From assembly GCF_016097555.1 (NCBI RefSeq), contig NC_054706.1, positions 78,921,353 to 78,985,352 on the forward strand: a stretch of DNA of 64,000 nucleotides. Direction: 5' to 3'. This document shows positions 1 to 12,321 of the stretch, piece by piece. The DNA comes from Gigantopelta aegis (lineage: Eukaryota; Mollusca; Gastropoda; Neomphalida; Peltospiridae). Both the position numbers and the translations under genes were made by a program. The notes below the pieces were generated by a model that was not told where the DNA came from, searched no databases, and saw nothing but the letters and a program-made list of their open reading frames with translations. Each line of letters opens with the position of its first letter. Position 1 is the stretch's first letter.

Positions 1-119
1 AAAATGGTATGTATATATAACGGACACGACTGTAACACTCCTTGTGTAGTACCACATATTCTTTCTTTTTTTCACATCCTCAAAAAACTGATTTTTTTTC
101 TTTCTTTCTTTCTTATTTG

Positions 120-352
120 ATTTTCGTGTTTATATCCAATTAAGATGCAAGCACGCTGTCCTGGGCACACACCTGAGCTATCTGTCCAGGACAGTGGGTT
201 AGTGGTTAGTGAGAAAGAAGAGAGTGTAGTGGTCTGACACCTACCCATTGAGTTGTTAAAACTCGCTCTGGTTGGGAGCCGGTACCGGGCTGCGAACCCT
301 GTACCTACCAGCCTTATGTCCGATGGCTTAACCACGACACCACCGAGGCCAG
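120..352 (-). repeat. tRNA-derived SINE, family A
   Basis: On the minus strand the head reads GGCCTCGGTGGTGTCGTGG, followed by a B-box-like GGTTCGCAGCC, as in a tRNA-derived pol III promoter. The tail ends in a CTTAATTGGATATAA-type sequence. A near full-length plus-strand copy lies at 11661-11905, and the two align end to end by eye. This is not a functional tRNA gene, because no cloverleaf closes around the boxes. The TTTC-rich run at 60-117 lies next to the tail. Confidence 0.75.
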
Positions 353-561
353 TTACAAAAACTATTTACGGCCTTTGCGTTTCCAATTAACTCGTGCGTC
401 CTTGGGTAATCAGGTAATTTCAGGTTATTAGGCTACTAGTATTTACGTCAAAGAGTAATCAGTTTTGACCATGAGTGCGTTTTTCATTGGATGGTATATG
501 GTGTGGTGACCGGGTCATCACCTAGGAACACCCAATTGTATGTCTAAATTTAAATCGCTAT
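353..561. other. unannotated spacer left of LTR element
   Basis: I see no coding sequence and no recognisable repeat between the SINE and the target site duplication of the LTR element. Confidence 0.5.
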
Positions 562-566
562 CGCAC

Positions 567-1648
567 TGTCACAGGGATTCTATAATACCCGTAACTGAAT
601 GAAACACGATTGTCCAAATATCTCCCCTAACTGTATATATATTAGATCTCTCTGTAACGGGCGGTTATACCCGCTTGTGGCTCGTCTAGGTATGATCAGA
701 GATAAGATCTTATATAAAGTATATATTATTATAGCACGTTTAGTTCACTAGAAAACACAACAAAAACACAATACATTTTGGAATCTGTATTAACCTACGC
801 TGACAAATGTACTGCCGCAGTAGTTAATTAACAACAAATAATACAACCCAGAACTGATCACTTAATTAGTTAATCTCTAGGTGTCTAGTTTACACAATAT
901 GCTAATCACTTCACCGTGACACAACACTCACACGTGTGATAATTGAGAAACGCTTCCAGGAGAACTTAATTAATAAAGGAATTACAACTCTATTCCTAAC
1001 TGGTTAATTTTTAATTAACCCTAACTACTCATTCAATAACCTTGTAATACAGAATTAATACTGGTACCTATCACAATAAAAATAATAACCTACAGTTTAC
1101 CTAGGTCCTCTAGGATGACTGGCTAAGCTTTATATATATTGGTATAATATAGTATTAAAATATTTAAAGTCACATCAATCACATCAAGGTTATACAACAG
1201 AGCAGAAATGATATTTACCAAGCCCAAACGGACGAACGTTCCCTGGAAGCCTTCCTATGTTTCTCCCCGATATCTCTAAAACCCTAGCTATTTATTCAAA
1301 ACTCTCAGAGACAGCGAATATCGCCTGGAGGTACAAGGCGGTACCTCACGTATCATGTGGATTCTCCACAGCCACCACGCCGGCATATTTTTCTCTGATC
1401 GTCAGACTGGCTGTCGCCATTCCGCGAGCAATCCCCTGGTCATAAACAGCACTAGCGGAGTTATTAAGTAACTACTGGCCACATGGCCTCCACAACCGGA
1501 CTAAGTGCATATTGGAATGCACGGTCGCGCGAAGGTATTACGTAACAAAGTTGCCCACCTGGGCTAAGTGCATTTGGAACTGCACACGGCCTCTAAAACA
1601 ATTAATATCGCCACAGGCGAAAAGAAATTAAGAGCATGTACCGTCACA
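567..1648 (-). repeat. 3' LTR of the gypsy-type element
   Basis: This 1,082-bp repeat is about 98% alike to the repeat at 5194-6267. It starts TGTCAC and ends GTCACA on the plus strand. Because the internal genes read leftwards, this is the downstream (3') LTR. Confidence 0.92.
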
Positions 1649-1870
1649 CACCCCCACCTCAAAAAGGATATTTCCTCTACTCTAGGAATAGGGAAATATA
1701 CTACATTAAAACAAAAAGGTGCGTTAACCGACGCATACGGGCATTTATAACACATGTAATAATAAGGTGACTACCAGTAATCACACTGAGTCTCTGAGTC
1801 CCTGGTATACAAATATAATATATATAAAAACAAAACATAAATCAAGAATGTCAACACATTATCATAACGT

Positions 1871-3784
1871 TCAACTTCGGGACAGGGCATCAGCGATTAC
1901 ATTAGATGTGCCCTTGATATGTTCAATGGTAATTGGGTATTCCTGCAGAAGAAGACTCCATCTCAAAACTCTCTGGTTGGTGGCTTTCATTCTGTGAACG
2001 AAGGTAAGCGGATTATGATCAGTAAAGACCACCACTTGATGCACTGCCGATTTCACGTAGATCTGAAAATGCTTCAGAGCTTGTACCATGGCCAAAGCTT
2101 CCTTCTCTATAGTGGAATAGTTCACCTGGTGTTTGTCAAACGTTTTGGAGAAGAAACTTACAGGATGGTCTAGTCCATTTTTGTCTTCCTGGAACAGCAC
2201 AGCTCCAGCTCCCACGTAACTGGCATCCACAGCTAGCTTGAACGGCATTCGGTAGGCTGGTGCTGCCATCACGGGAGACGAGTAGCGCATCTGCTTGAGA
2301 CGGTTGAATGACTTCTCGCATTCATCTGACCACTGGCACTTCGTTTCTTTCTTTTTCAGTGTCGTACGTTTTCCAGGTTTTCTCCGATAGGCATACTGTC
2401 GAATCGGTGTAGCGTTGGGTTCCAAGCGCACATCCTGGCTTAAGGTATTGGTAACCGTTGAAAGGTCCTGACAAATGGAAGCATTGTCTTGTATCAGCGT
2501 AGTCAACTTTTCTCGCTGGGGGTTCAAGTCTGCTAGAATCTGGCTGTTGGTTAATTTGATCTCTGCAGTCTTGACGTCATCACAGGAAATTGAGTGACTC
2601 TCAATTTGGAACGGTAGTACTGGAACTATCGGCAGTCTGTCAAAATAACCTTTTAGCAAATTGATGTGACAATACCTACTTTTCCTAACCCTATCAGGAG
2701 TGTTTATCACATACCCTGTCTCATTAACCCGTTTGTGCACAACATAGGGACCGAAATACCTGTTCTGTAATGAACCCCGTTTAATGGGAAGGTACAGCAG
2801 CACTTTATCCCCTGGTTTAAATTCCCGACTCTTAGCCTTCCTATCAAACACTGATTTTATTTTGCTCTGGGCATGGCTCGGTTGCTTCCTATCTAGGTCG
2901 GTCGCCTGCCATCTCCTATCTCTAACTCTCTTATTCATCAATACTCCCTTGTCCATACAATAACCTGACTTCTGATCCTCCATCTCACCCTCAGTTAACA
3001 ACGTAGTGCGAGCTGCCAACAATTTTGGATCAGCCCCCTGCTCTAGAATTAACTCTTGTCTATTACAAGGTAAGTCCCCTCTATCAAACACAACTGGTTC
3101 ATTTACCCTTTGCGGGAGATCAACAGGTTCCACCACATTTAATTCCTCAGTTGACTTATCTACCATTTTACTGATAACCTCTTCCACTCCAATTTCATGG
3201 CTCACACACGTATCAGACAAATCACAAATATCCTCTGGGTATCGTGTTACCCTACTGGCCATAGCCCTAGTCTTTACACACGCAGGATATCTAATCTCAT
3301 CAACCTCACTCTCTTGTATTGGTAAAGGGCTGTCTTTAATTAACAACTGGTCGCATTTCGGCTGACAACACTGACTAGTCAAATCATTACCCAACAAAAC
3401 TCCTATGTTTTCAACAGGCAAGTCCTTTACAACACCCATAATGACTGGTCCCATCACAAACTTCGAACACAAGAAAACGTTATGTAACCGGACAACCATT
3501 TTTTCTCCAGTAACCGAGGTTAAGGCCAAACTACGTCCTGTATCTGAATTTTCAATACCAGCTAAACACTCCGACGTGATCAGCGACTGACTACACCCGG
3601 TATCTCGATAGATTGATATTGCCTTCGGACTCAATTCTTGTTTCACATCACAAACCATACCAGTGGACACATACGGGTTTACTTTCTCTGCCATGGGACT
3701 AACCATTAACTCTCTCGCTAACCGAGCTGACCTCACTAAACCGACCACTTGCGCATTATCGCGTTTCCTTTTAAAACAGTCCAC
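1871..3784 (-). pseudogene. pol-region fossil: protease, integrase C-terminus, RNase H
   Basis: This is a long open stretch of the LTR element. In order it shows an aspartic protease with the DTG triad (IYRDTGCSQSLITSE), then a GPY/F integrase C-terminal module (FKPGDKVLLYLP, then RYFGPYVV). An RT-leader-like segment ending PIRQYAYRR comes next. The end is a clear RNase H of the Ty3/gypsy kind (LAVDASYVGAGAVLFQ, FTDHNPL, NVIADALSRS). Having integrase material ahead of the RT/RNase H part differs from the standard gypsy order. It recalls the Gmr1 group of Ty3/gypsy elements. The pol set is incomplete and is not presumed functional. Confidence 0.8.
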
Positions 3785-5029
3785 GACAAGATGGTTATCC
3801 TTTTTACAGTAACTGCAATGTGGACGAAAAGTTCTTGCATTGGCTGATAATGCAGGCTTATCCTTACTTTGCCCACCAGGTGCATTCCTTGCCTGACTAG
3901 CTGACCAACTGATGACTCTCCCCGATAGTTACTTTCCCGGGAAAAACCTGGCTCAAATTTCTTCTTATCACCCTGTTGTATAGAGCTACCCTGTACTGCC
4001 TGAGCCTTGTGTATTAACACGTAGTCATCTGCCACTATGCCTGCCTCCTCTATCTTTTTGACATCACGATCCTCTAAATGAATACGTAAGCTAACTGGTA
4101 ATCCATTTTTAATGTCCTGTAAGATCAACAACTCCCGTAACTCGGTATATGACTCTACCTGATGAGACACCACCCATTTATCAAACATCCCTGCCTTCTT
4201 AGCCACAAACTCACTATAAGACTGACCCTGCGTTTTTCTCAACTCGCTATACCGTAAACGATAATCCTCAGGTCGTAATTCATAAGCCCTCAACACTGCA
4301 GCCTTCACTAGGTCGTACTGACTTGCTCGCTCATCACTCATTGAATTATAAGCTACACTAGCCTTCCCCTTAAACTTAGACACGGCTAACAATGTCCACT
4401 TAGACTGCGGCCAATTTAGCTGCTTAGCGGCCCGTTCAAATAGTTGGAAGAACATATCTACCTCCTGGTCATCAAATACAGGCACTGATCTATAAGCCTC
4501 CGACATGTTAAAACCATTTCTGGCTTCCCGTCTAACTTCTTCAGTATTCAACTTTAACTCATGTTCCACTTTTAATTTTGCTAACTGGAATTCTCTATCC
4601 CTCTCTTCTTTCTCTCTATCCCTATCTTCTCTTTCTCTCTCTCTATCCCTCTCTTCTCTCTCTCTCTCTCTTCCCTATCTCTATTTTCTCTATCTCTAGC
4701 TCTATCTTCTCTATCCCTTTCTTCTTCTTTTTTTTCTCTCTCTCTCTATCTAATGCACGTTCTTCTCTTTCGTACTCAAGCTTTTTAAAAGCTAATTGTT
4801 GTTCCACACTTAACTCATTTATCTCTATCTCTGGAACAATCTCACTGTCTTCCACAACAGGACTATCACCAAAAACTTCCTGGATAATAATTGTCCTTAT
4901 ATCACCTAAGGTTTTAGCTGATGTTAAATCAATTTCTCGCTCACCCGCGATTTCAACTAACTCGGCCTTACGCGCTCGCTTAATCTCCACTACACTGAGC
5001 GTAGGCCTATCCAGCAAATTCTTATCCAT
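3736..5029 (-). pseudogene. gag-region fossil of the LTR element
   Basis: Two neighbouring open stretches (4643-5029 and 3736-4569, minus strand) hold gag-type sequence. The first has an acidic N-terminal part that runs into a charged Arg/Glu/Lys tract encoded by CT-rich simple sequence (about 4580-4760). The second has a retroelement capsid-like helical region (FFQLFERAAKQLNWP, LLILQDIKNGLP). A CCHC zinc-knuckle-like piece lies near 3790-3840. The region belongs to the element at 567-6267 and is described only as a fossil. Confidence 0.72.
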
Positions 5030-5193
5030 GTTTAGATATGACGCACTTATTATTAATTAATTTTCTAGTGAACAACGTTGCTACTTCTAGTATTTGTAAA
5101 ATTAATTTATAAAGCCCCCATTTACAAACAATACTTTTTTAAATATGCATGTCCCGTTTCAGATCCGGGACGAGCGCCCCAATTTTCTACTCC

Positions 5194-6267
5194 TGTCACG
5201 GGGATTCTATAATACCCGTAACTGAATGAAACACGATTGTCCAAATATCTCTCCTAACTGTATATTTATTAGATCTCTCTGTAACGGGCGGTTATACCCG
5301 CTTGTGGCTCGTCTAGGTATGATCAGAGATAAGATCTTATATAAAGTATATATTATTATAGCACGTTTAGTTCACTAGAAAACACAACAAAAACACAATA
5401 CATTTTGGAATCTGTATTAACCTACGCTGACAAATGTACTGCCGCAGTAGTTAATTAACAACAACAAATAATACAACCCAGAACTGATCACTTAATTAGT
5501 TAATCTCTAGGTGTCTAGTTTACACAATATGCTAATCACTTCACCGTGACACAACGTGTGATAATTCAGAAACGCTTCCAGGAGAACTTAATTAATAAAG
5601 GAATTACAACTCTATTCCTAACTGGTTAATTTTTAATTAACCCTAACTACTAATTCAATAACCTTGTAATACAGAATTAATACTGGTACCTATCACAATA
5701 AAGATAATAACCTACAGTTTACCTAGGTCCTCTAGGATGACTGGTTAAGCTTTATATATATTGGTATAATACAGTATTAAAATATTTAAAGTCACATCAA
5801 TCACATCAAGGTTATACAACAGAGCAGAAATGATATTTACCAAGTCCAAACGGACGAACGTTCCCTGGAAGCCTTCCTATGTTTCTCCCCGATGTCTAAA
5901 ACCCTAGCTATTTATTCAAAACTCTCAGAGACAGCGAATATCGCCTGGGGGTACAAGGCGTACCTCACGTATAATGTGGATTCTCCACAGCCACCACGCT
6001 GGCATATTTTTCTCTGATCGTCAGACTGGCTGTCGCCATTCCGCGAGCAATCCCCTGGTCATAAACAGCACTATCGGAGTTATTACGTAACTACTGGCCA
6101 CATGGCCTCCACAGCTGGACTAAGTGCATATTGGAATGCACGGTCGCGCGAAGGTATTACATAACAAAGTTGCCCACCAGGGCTAAGTGCATTTGGAACT
6201 GCACACGGCCTCTAAAACAATTAATATCGCCACAGGCGAAAAGAAATTAAGAACATGTACCGTCACA
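5194..6267 (-). repeat. 5' LTR of the gypsy-type element
   Basis: This 1,074-bp partner of 567-1648 would carry the element's promoter, since it lies upstream of gag on the minus strand. The target duplication CGCAC follows at 6268-6272. Confidence 0.92.
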
Positions 6268-6747
6268 CGCACATATGTTTTATTAGTGTGTATTATCATA
6301 AATAATTATGTTCTTACCAATGGGTGTGTAAGAAAACAAAGTCGCATTAAGAGAACTATTTTAAATAACTTCCTGTGTCTATCTTAAGTAATTTTATAAT
6401 TAGTGTTGCGAATCGGTTGGAATTTCATCATCGATCATCTATTATAATCGGCTGGCACCAACCCATCAACTTTCGATTACTCATTCGGTTAGAATTATGT
6501 GAACATAGAAGGATTTGAATTATAAGGACGATGCAACTATTGTCGTGTTCACTGGGATCTAGGCTCTATAAATGACTGATTTTACCTAAATAATAACTAT
6601 TTATAGTCCTAACCATTCTCCATGAACATTGTTTGTTTTGTTTGGGGGTTTTTTGTAAATAATTTCAGTTTAATTTGCCATAAAAAGAAATGTAAAAGTG
6701 TTTTGAAAATGACACCACCCCTACCCCCTCCCCCCCCCCCCCCCAAA

Positions 6748-6965
6748 AAAAATGTTTGACGTTAAATACCTTTACATCGATCATTTTCGAGCTCCCTGAT
6801 AAAAAAATAAAATCATATTAATTACTGATACAAATTAACACTATAGGAAGAAATCCGTCAGTATATATGTATACGTATTTAACCGGAACATTATTGAAAG
6901 TGGGTGCTGTCGGGTTTCTTCCTGTAGTGAGTGTATTAGTGACTAATATATGTGATTTTATCGTT
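6748..6965. mobile_element. old, degenerate copy of the 9-bp-TSD foldback family
   Basis: The stretch 6754-6860 matches the left arm of the foldback element at 49308-50254 (shared landmarks TGTTTGACGT and CCTTTACATC). The stretch 6897-6963 matches its right arm (GTGGGTGCTGTCGGGTTTC). The arms are diverged and shortened, the ends are not clear, and I found no target duplication. A poly-C/poly-A run at 6728-6750 lies at its left side. Confidence 0.55.
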
Positions 6966-7312
6966 TGTGCCCGAATTCAATGATCTGCTTCAAAACAAAC
7001 CGGTCATTTGGTCCTTCCCCCATTATCGTCCGTTCATAGACGTACATACTCCCAATATTGTAAGGGAGGGGGGGGGGAGGAGAGGCTGATTTTTGCCCGA
7101 TTTAAACGAAAATGCCCGACATTTATTCATATTGTATTTACTGTATATTTACTGCGAAACAACTATGTAGGGTTGCAAATATACATACAAAAACCCACCA
7201 CCCGCTGTCATTATCGTCATCGTTATCACATTATTTGACCAAATGTGTGATGTTGATTCTTTTTTTCATTTGTATTTACATTTGTTTCAGTTTGGTTTGA
7301 TAACCGAGGGAA

Positions 7313-8075
7313 ACTGACAGGTCTACTGTAGACCAAGTCACGCTCTGCTGTCAGTCTTTCTGTGATCAGGAGAACACCTGACAGTCTTTCTGTGATCAGG
7401 AGAACACCTGGCAGGCCTACTGTAGACCAAGTCACGCTCTGCTGTCAGTCTTTCTGTGATCAGGGGAACACCTGACAGGTCTACTGTAGACCAAGTTACG
7501 CTTTGCTGTCAAGTCTTTCTGTGATCAGGGGAACACCTGGCAGGCCTACTGTAGACCAAGTCACGCTCTGCTGTCAGTCTTTCTGTGATCAGGGGAACAC
7601 CTGACAGGTCTACTGTAGACCAAGTTACGCTTTGCTGTCAAGTCTTTCTGTGATCAGGGGAACACCTGGCAGGCCTACTGTAGACCAAGTCACGCTCTGC
7701 TGTCAGTCTTTCTGTGATCAGAACACCTGATAGGCCTACTGTAGACCAAGTCACGCTCTGCTGTCAGTCTTTCTGTGATCAGAACACCTGATAGGCCTAC
7801 TGTAGACCAAGTCACGCTCTGCTGTCAGTCTTTCTGTGATCAGGGGAACACCTGACAGGTCTACTGTAGACCAAGTTACGCTTTGCTGTCAAGTCTTTCT
7901 GTGATCAGGGGAACACCTGGCAGGCCTACTGTAGACCAAGTCACGCTCTGCTGTCAGTCTTTCTGTGATCAGAACACCTGATAGGCCTACTGTAGACCAA
8001 GTCACGCTCTGCTGTCAGTCTTTCTGTGATCAGGGGAACACATGGCAGGTCACACTCTGCTGTCAGTCTTTCTGT
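7313..8075. repeat. 64-bp tandem repeat, about 12 copies
   Basis: The units contain CTACTGTAGACCAAGTCACG and TTTCTGTGATCAGGGG. Two variants tend to alternate: one with CAGGCCTACTG and GTCACGCTCTG, the other with CAGGTCTACTG and GTTACGCTTTG. This gives a dimer of about 129 bp as a higher-order period. Some units lack the GGGGA segment. No coding potential is evident. Confidence 0.9.
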
Positions 8076-8577
8076 CATCCCTTATTTTTTTCCACCAGTA
8101 TACATGTAGATAGCATATCTTCCGTCAAAGATTAAATTTTTAAAAACAACAACCCCCCCCTCCCCAGCAATAATCATGACTGGCTACATTTTACTTTATA
8201 CATAAAAATAATACAAATGTTTTGACAACGATACATAACCAGGCGCGTGTGTAGGGAGAAGAGTTTTGGGGATCGAAAACCCTCCATGCTCAAGTGAAAA
8301 TAAATCTTAATATATTTTCCGGGAGAGAATGACACGATAAATTCCTGTACAGGCGCCTGATAACTCTTGATAAAGACCTGCCTCCATTTCCCTAACACAC
8401 CGTTACGTATCCCGTGATCAGGCCCACAGGAATGATATCTGGAGGGAGGCACAATCTCCAGTGGAGGGGGTGGGGGAGAATACGCAAGATTTTTTTTATC
8501 TTTACACAACTGATATAATAGCATTGAAAGCCCAATAAAGCAGGAACAATTTAAAATTTTAAAAATCATTGCACAAA
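8076..8577. other. non-coding spacer
   Basis: Short poly-C and poly-T runs occur here, but I see no gene. A 131-codon minus-strand open frame (8174-8569) is not supported by any recognisable domain. Confidence 0.5.
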
Positions 8578-8581
8578 TTAA

Positions 8582-8967
8582 AGGGACATAAACAAGTTTT
8601 TAAACACTAAGGCATAATTTTCACCTAGACTCGTAAAAATGGACACTAAGTTTGGTTAATTTACAAACATGTAACAAATTTGGATACAACAGAGTGAAAC
8701 AAAGAGTCTGTGATGTTGAAATACCCTTAAAAATAGACTAAAATGGACTCTCATAACAGTTACTTCTCAGAGGCACGTGCGTTTGTTTTGGGGGGTTTTA
8801 AATGTATTTTGTGGTATTAGGAACACCAGGATAACCAGAAACACATCGGTTGTATGCAAATGGATAATCTAAACAATAAAATACAAGTAATGTTTGATTT
8901 CAGTGATCATAAACAGCTCTAATAGTGCAAAATATGTCTGAGTGTTTAAAAACTAGGGTATGTCCCT
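8582..8967. mobile_element. MITE with TTAA ends (possibly piggyBac-derived)
   Basis: This 386-bp element sits between two TTAA tetranucleotides (8578-8581 and 8968-8971). Its inverted ends read AGGGACATA and TATGTCCCT, and GTTTTTAAACAC / GTGTTTAAAAAC recurs just inside. A second, shortened copy in the opposite orientation lies at 34655-35010 and matches over most of its length. TTAA duplication is typical of piggyBac (and Kolobok) elements. No transposase is present. Confidence 0.72.
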
Positions 8968-9469
8968 TTAATATGTATAAAATACAAGTGTATAAGAGAA
9001 CACAATCGAACAAATCAACAAACTGATAGACAAAAATTATCTCACAAATTTATTGACTATAATAAATTTTCAATTGAACAATATATCCAAAAGGATCCAA
9101 CAAAGAACAGTCCCCTGGCTGTGGTTTTTCAAAGCTGGGAAGTTATAATTTATAGCAAGCAGAATGTATTTGTGAAATAGTGTTGATTTTTAGCCTAATA
9201 TTTCAAAACACCAAGTGTCAATTGGCAGGTTTCAAACCTAATGCACAGATTCGTGTGACATTTGAAAGTCCAACGTCCTATCCACTTGGTACATTTTGAA
9301 CACAAAATAGGTAAAAACACAATTTACTGCTGTAGAAGATTCATATACATGTATATATATTATTATTATTACTGAACAAAGGCAATGAATTTGGCAATAA
9401 GATGTACAAGACAACTTCACAACCATGTTTAAAATTTGTTTAATGCAGTACATGTTGTCTCATCATGAC

Positions 9470-9662
9470 TGAATATATCAAAGGCCATGGTATGTGCTGT
9501 TCTGTTTATATAGGAAAGTGAATATAAAAGATCCTTTGCAGCCAACATAAAAATGAAGCAGGTTTCCTCTTAAACTACATGTCAGAATTACCAAATGTTT
9601 GATATCCAATAGCTCATGATTAATAAATCAATCTGCTCTAGTGGTATCGTTAAATAATCAAA
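9470..9662 (+). repeat. SINE family B, head-truncated
   Basis: Body landmarks such as AAAAGATCCTTTGCAGCC and TACCAAATGTTTGATATCC are present. The tail CTCTAGTGGTATCGTTAAA matches the other family B copies. The tRNA-like head is missing. Confidence 0.75.
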
Positions 9663-9714
9663 TGAAAAACTACTTCTTCCATTATAGTGTCCCACCAGCT
9701 GTTGTTTATTTCAC

Positions 9715-9775
9715 TAAATGGCACTTTGTATAAAAATTAGCAATTGGCTAATTTAGCAATGGACAGGGTGAACCC
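9715..9775. repeat. short interspersed repeat, partner at 63845-63895
   Basis: The segment containing AAATTAGCAATTGGCTAATT and ATGGACAGGGTGA recurs in inverted orientation at 63845-63895, at the far end of the window. The family is unknown. Confidence 0.6.
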
Positions 9776-9779
9776 TGAA

Positions 9780-10685
9780 GAATTGTACGGTCTTAACTTT
9801 CACAGAGATAATGCTAGCGATATCAAAGCAGAAACCTTTGCTTTGTTCATGGCACATTGTTTGAAATTAGGAATTAGACAAATATAGAGTGATTTGTGCC
9901 ACAAATGTTGATTGTTGCCGACATTTATTACAGACCTTTATTACTGGCATAAATACAATACCACAAATTGTCATTTGCATGAGCAGAATTAGATTTTAAT
10001 GTATTATATAATTAACTCAGTAACCGAATAATCACAAACAATATTGTATAAACAAAAGAAATACTGCGCAAAGATAATTTTTATGTACAATACCAAAAGA
10101 AAATGATAAATATGTGCATATAAATAAGAATATAGAAATATATATAGAAATATATCTATCTATCTTTGTGTGCAATATATAAAATATAATAGCAAAATAA
10201 TTATAGGCAATTACAGTCAACAGTCGTTATTTCAGGAACAAATTTCACTAACACCTACCATACTATGTTTATCTTGAACCTATTACATCTTGAGCTATTT
10301 TGTTCGATCCCTTCAACATTGAGGTAATGAAGTTTGACTGATTCATAAAAAAAAAACCCAAAACCCAGCAATATGATGCAGAATATAAAATTTTGAAATA
10401 AAATATTTTTAGGTTTATTTATACTAGTAACACTTTTTAAATAAGTCCATACATGTATATATTAACTGTTTCACCAATAACAAAACATTTTTATAAAATG
10501 AATTCTAGTATTGTCATGCCACGTACATCCACTTAAGTTAAAAGTAAGCTAAGCTGGTTTTACCGTGATAGCACCCACAAATATTTAAGGCATGGCAACA
10601 TAACCATTCATTATGCGAATTACTGTCAAGATTACAATAAAGACCAGACAACTGTGTATAGACAGTGGTCTGTATCAATAAACAT
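9780..10685. other. AT-rich spacer
   Basis: I see no gene or clear repeat. A short ATATCTATC microsatellite-like tract lies near 10130-10165. Confidence 0.45.
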
Positions 10686-11024
10686 CAGGGCCCAATTTCA
10701 CAAAACATTGTAAGCCTAGTTTTGCATGTAAATGTAAATTTATGACTAATGCACAATTTTTATTACTATTATAGAACAAGTATAGTTTAAAATACAAGTA
10801 TTTCATTTTCTTTTGTCCTTAAAATGCTCCATCTTCTGTAATGATGTAATTTTCTGTGTGAAATAGATGGCAAACACATATAAATGTATGACCGGTATAA
10901 CCACTAGTCGCAGACGTAAACTAACAATGTTTTGTGAAATAGATGGCAAACACATATAAATGTATGACCGGTATAACCACTAGTCTCAGACATAAACTTA
11001 CAATGTTTTCTGAAATAGGCCCCT
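10686..11024. mobile_element. terminal-inverted-repeat MITE with internal duplication
   Basis: The ends are inverted. The left end begins CAGGGCCCAATTTCACAAAA, and the right end read on the other strand begins CAGGGGCCTATTTCAGAAAA. Inside, a segment of about 78 bp containing ATGACCGGTATAACCACTAG is present twice in tandem (about 10857-11010). No transposase is present. Confidence 0.65.
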
Positions 11025-11540
11025 GATTGCAAACTTTAGGACTTCTCTTAGCATACATTGAAATTTGAAAATTGAAATTTTAAGCTGTTGCCTATGTAAA
11101 TTCATTTAACACTAAGCTCCTAATCAACACTGTACTCAACCACTCATTTTGCTCATTATCGGTACATTCAATTCAAGCACAATTCCTGGAATAAAAGCCT
11201 GAAAAGTGTAATAACAGTATGATGACCTATTACAATATATAGACAACAAGCAATGGTCAACACACAGTTGGGTATAATTTTGATTACGACCGTGTCAATG
11301 AACTCTGAGGCATTACATCACGAGACAAATGAAAGAAACAAAATAGCAAAAGTAACCAACAAGAAGTATACCCGGTACCCTAAAAACAGGCACTGAAAAG
11401 TAATATCATCAAAATCATAAAAATTATGTGTAATTGCATCATGTTAATAATTATGTGATATATAATACAGATAGGAAGATTGCTAGGAATCACAGCTTGC
11501 CGATGAATTCCAGTAACTGAACTACACGTATAATTCCTCT

Positions 11541-12290
11541 TCAGTAGGGATGGGGCGGAGGGGCGCCAGGGTAATCTGAAACACAAACAGCATCAGAAAT
11601 TAGTTACCAGAGTAAAGAGCAAGCCAACTTTTTAAACAACTCATCACCAGCAACACACTACCGGCCTCGGTGGTGTCGTAGTTAAGCCATCAGACATAAG
11701 GCTGGTAGGTACTGGGTTCGCAGCCTGGTACCGGCTCCCACCCAGAGCAAGTTTAATGACTCATTGGGTACGGCACCGACTTCTCTCACACTAACCACTA
11801 ACAACTAACCCACTGTCCTGAACAGACAGCCCTAGAAAGCTGAAGAATGTGCCCAGGACAGCATGCTTGAACCTTAATTGGATATAAGCACGGAAATACG
11901 TAACAAAAACTAACGAACAAGTGAATGATCAACACACTGTTTGTTATAACCCAACCAACTCATAAACCATCTTGAAAGAATTCCATGAGCCCCATTCCAT
12001 GAAGTAATATTAGCACTAAGATCACGTTGACTGCATAGCTATTTTATGTACTTAAGGTAATATTAACGTTAAGATCGCTTCGTGGAACGGGGCCCTGGTC
12101 ATAACAGATTGAGTGACTGGTCCTCACACACCAAATACATTGACTCCAAGAGGTAAATGGCTTTAATCAGTAATCAGTAAGGAAGTTTTGATAAGCCTAC
12201 TTTATGTAAAAAGTGGTGCGGATTCCAAAAATAGCAGTCTTATTCACCCTACTTAAGATACAATTGCCATTTTGACAATTTTTTGGCCAA

Positions 12291-12321
<31 letters not shown>

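Larger units (their letters stand above)
567..6267 (-). mobile_element. Ty3/gypsy-type LTR retrotransposon, broken, young
   Basis: This 5.7-kb element lies on the minus strand between two long direct repeats (567-1648 and 5194-6267) that start TGTCAC and end GTCACA. A 5-bp target duplication, CGCAC, flanks it at 562-566 and 6268-6272. Just inside the 5' LTR (minus strand, about 5162-5181) is a primer-binding-like site, GGGGCGCTCGTCCCGGAT, which resembles the tRNA-Pro type. A purine tract (AGGTGGGGGTG on the minus strand) adjoins the 3' LTR near 1649-1660. By eye the LTRs differ at about 20 substitutions and four small indels over some 1,075 bp, near 2%, so the insertion is recent, perhaps a few million years old. 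Recognisable parts are gag, a zinc-knuckle-like piece, aspartic protease, the integrase C-terminal GPY/F region and RNase H. The element is broken at several points and is treated as a fossil. Confidence 0.92.

Noticed and set aside
11661-11735. tRNA gene
   Set aside because: A- and B-box-like words are the head of a SINE. The sequence does not fold into a closed cloverleaf and recurs as part of a longer repeat. The same applies to the other SINE heads.
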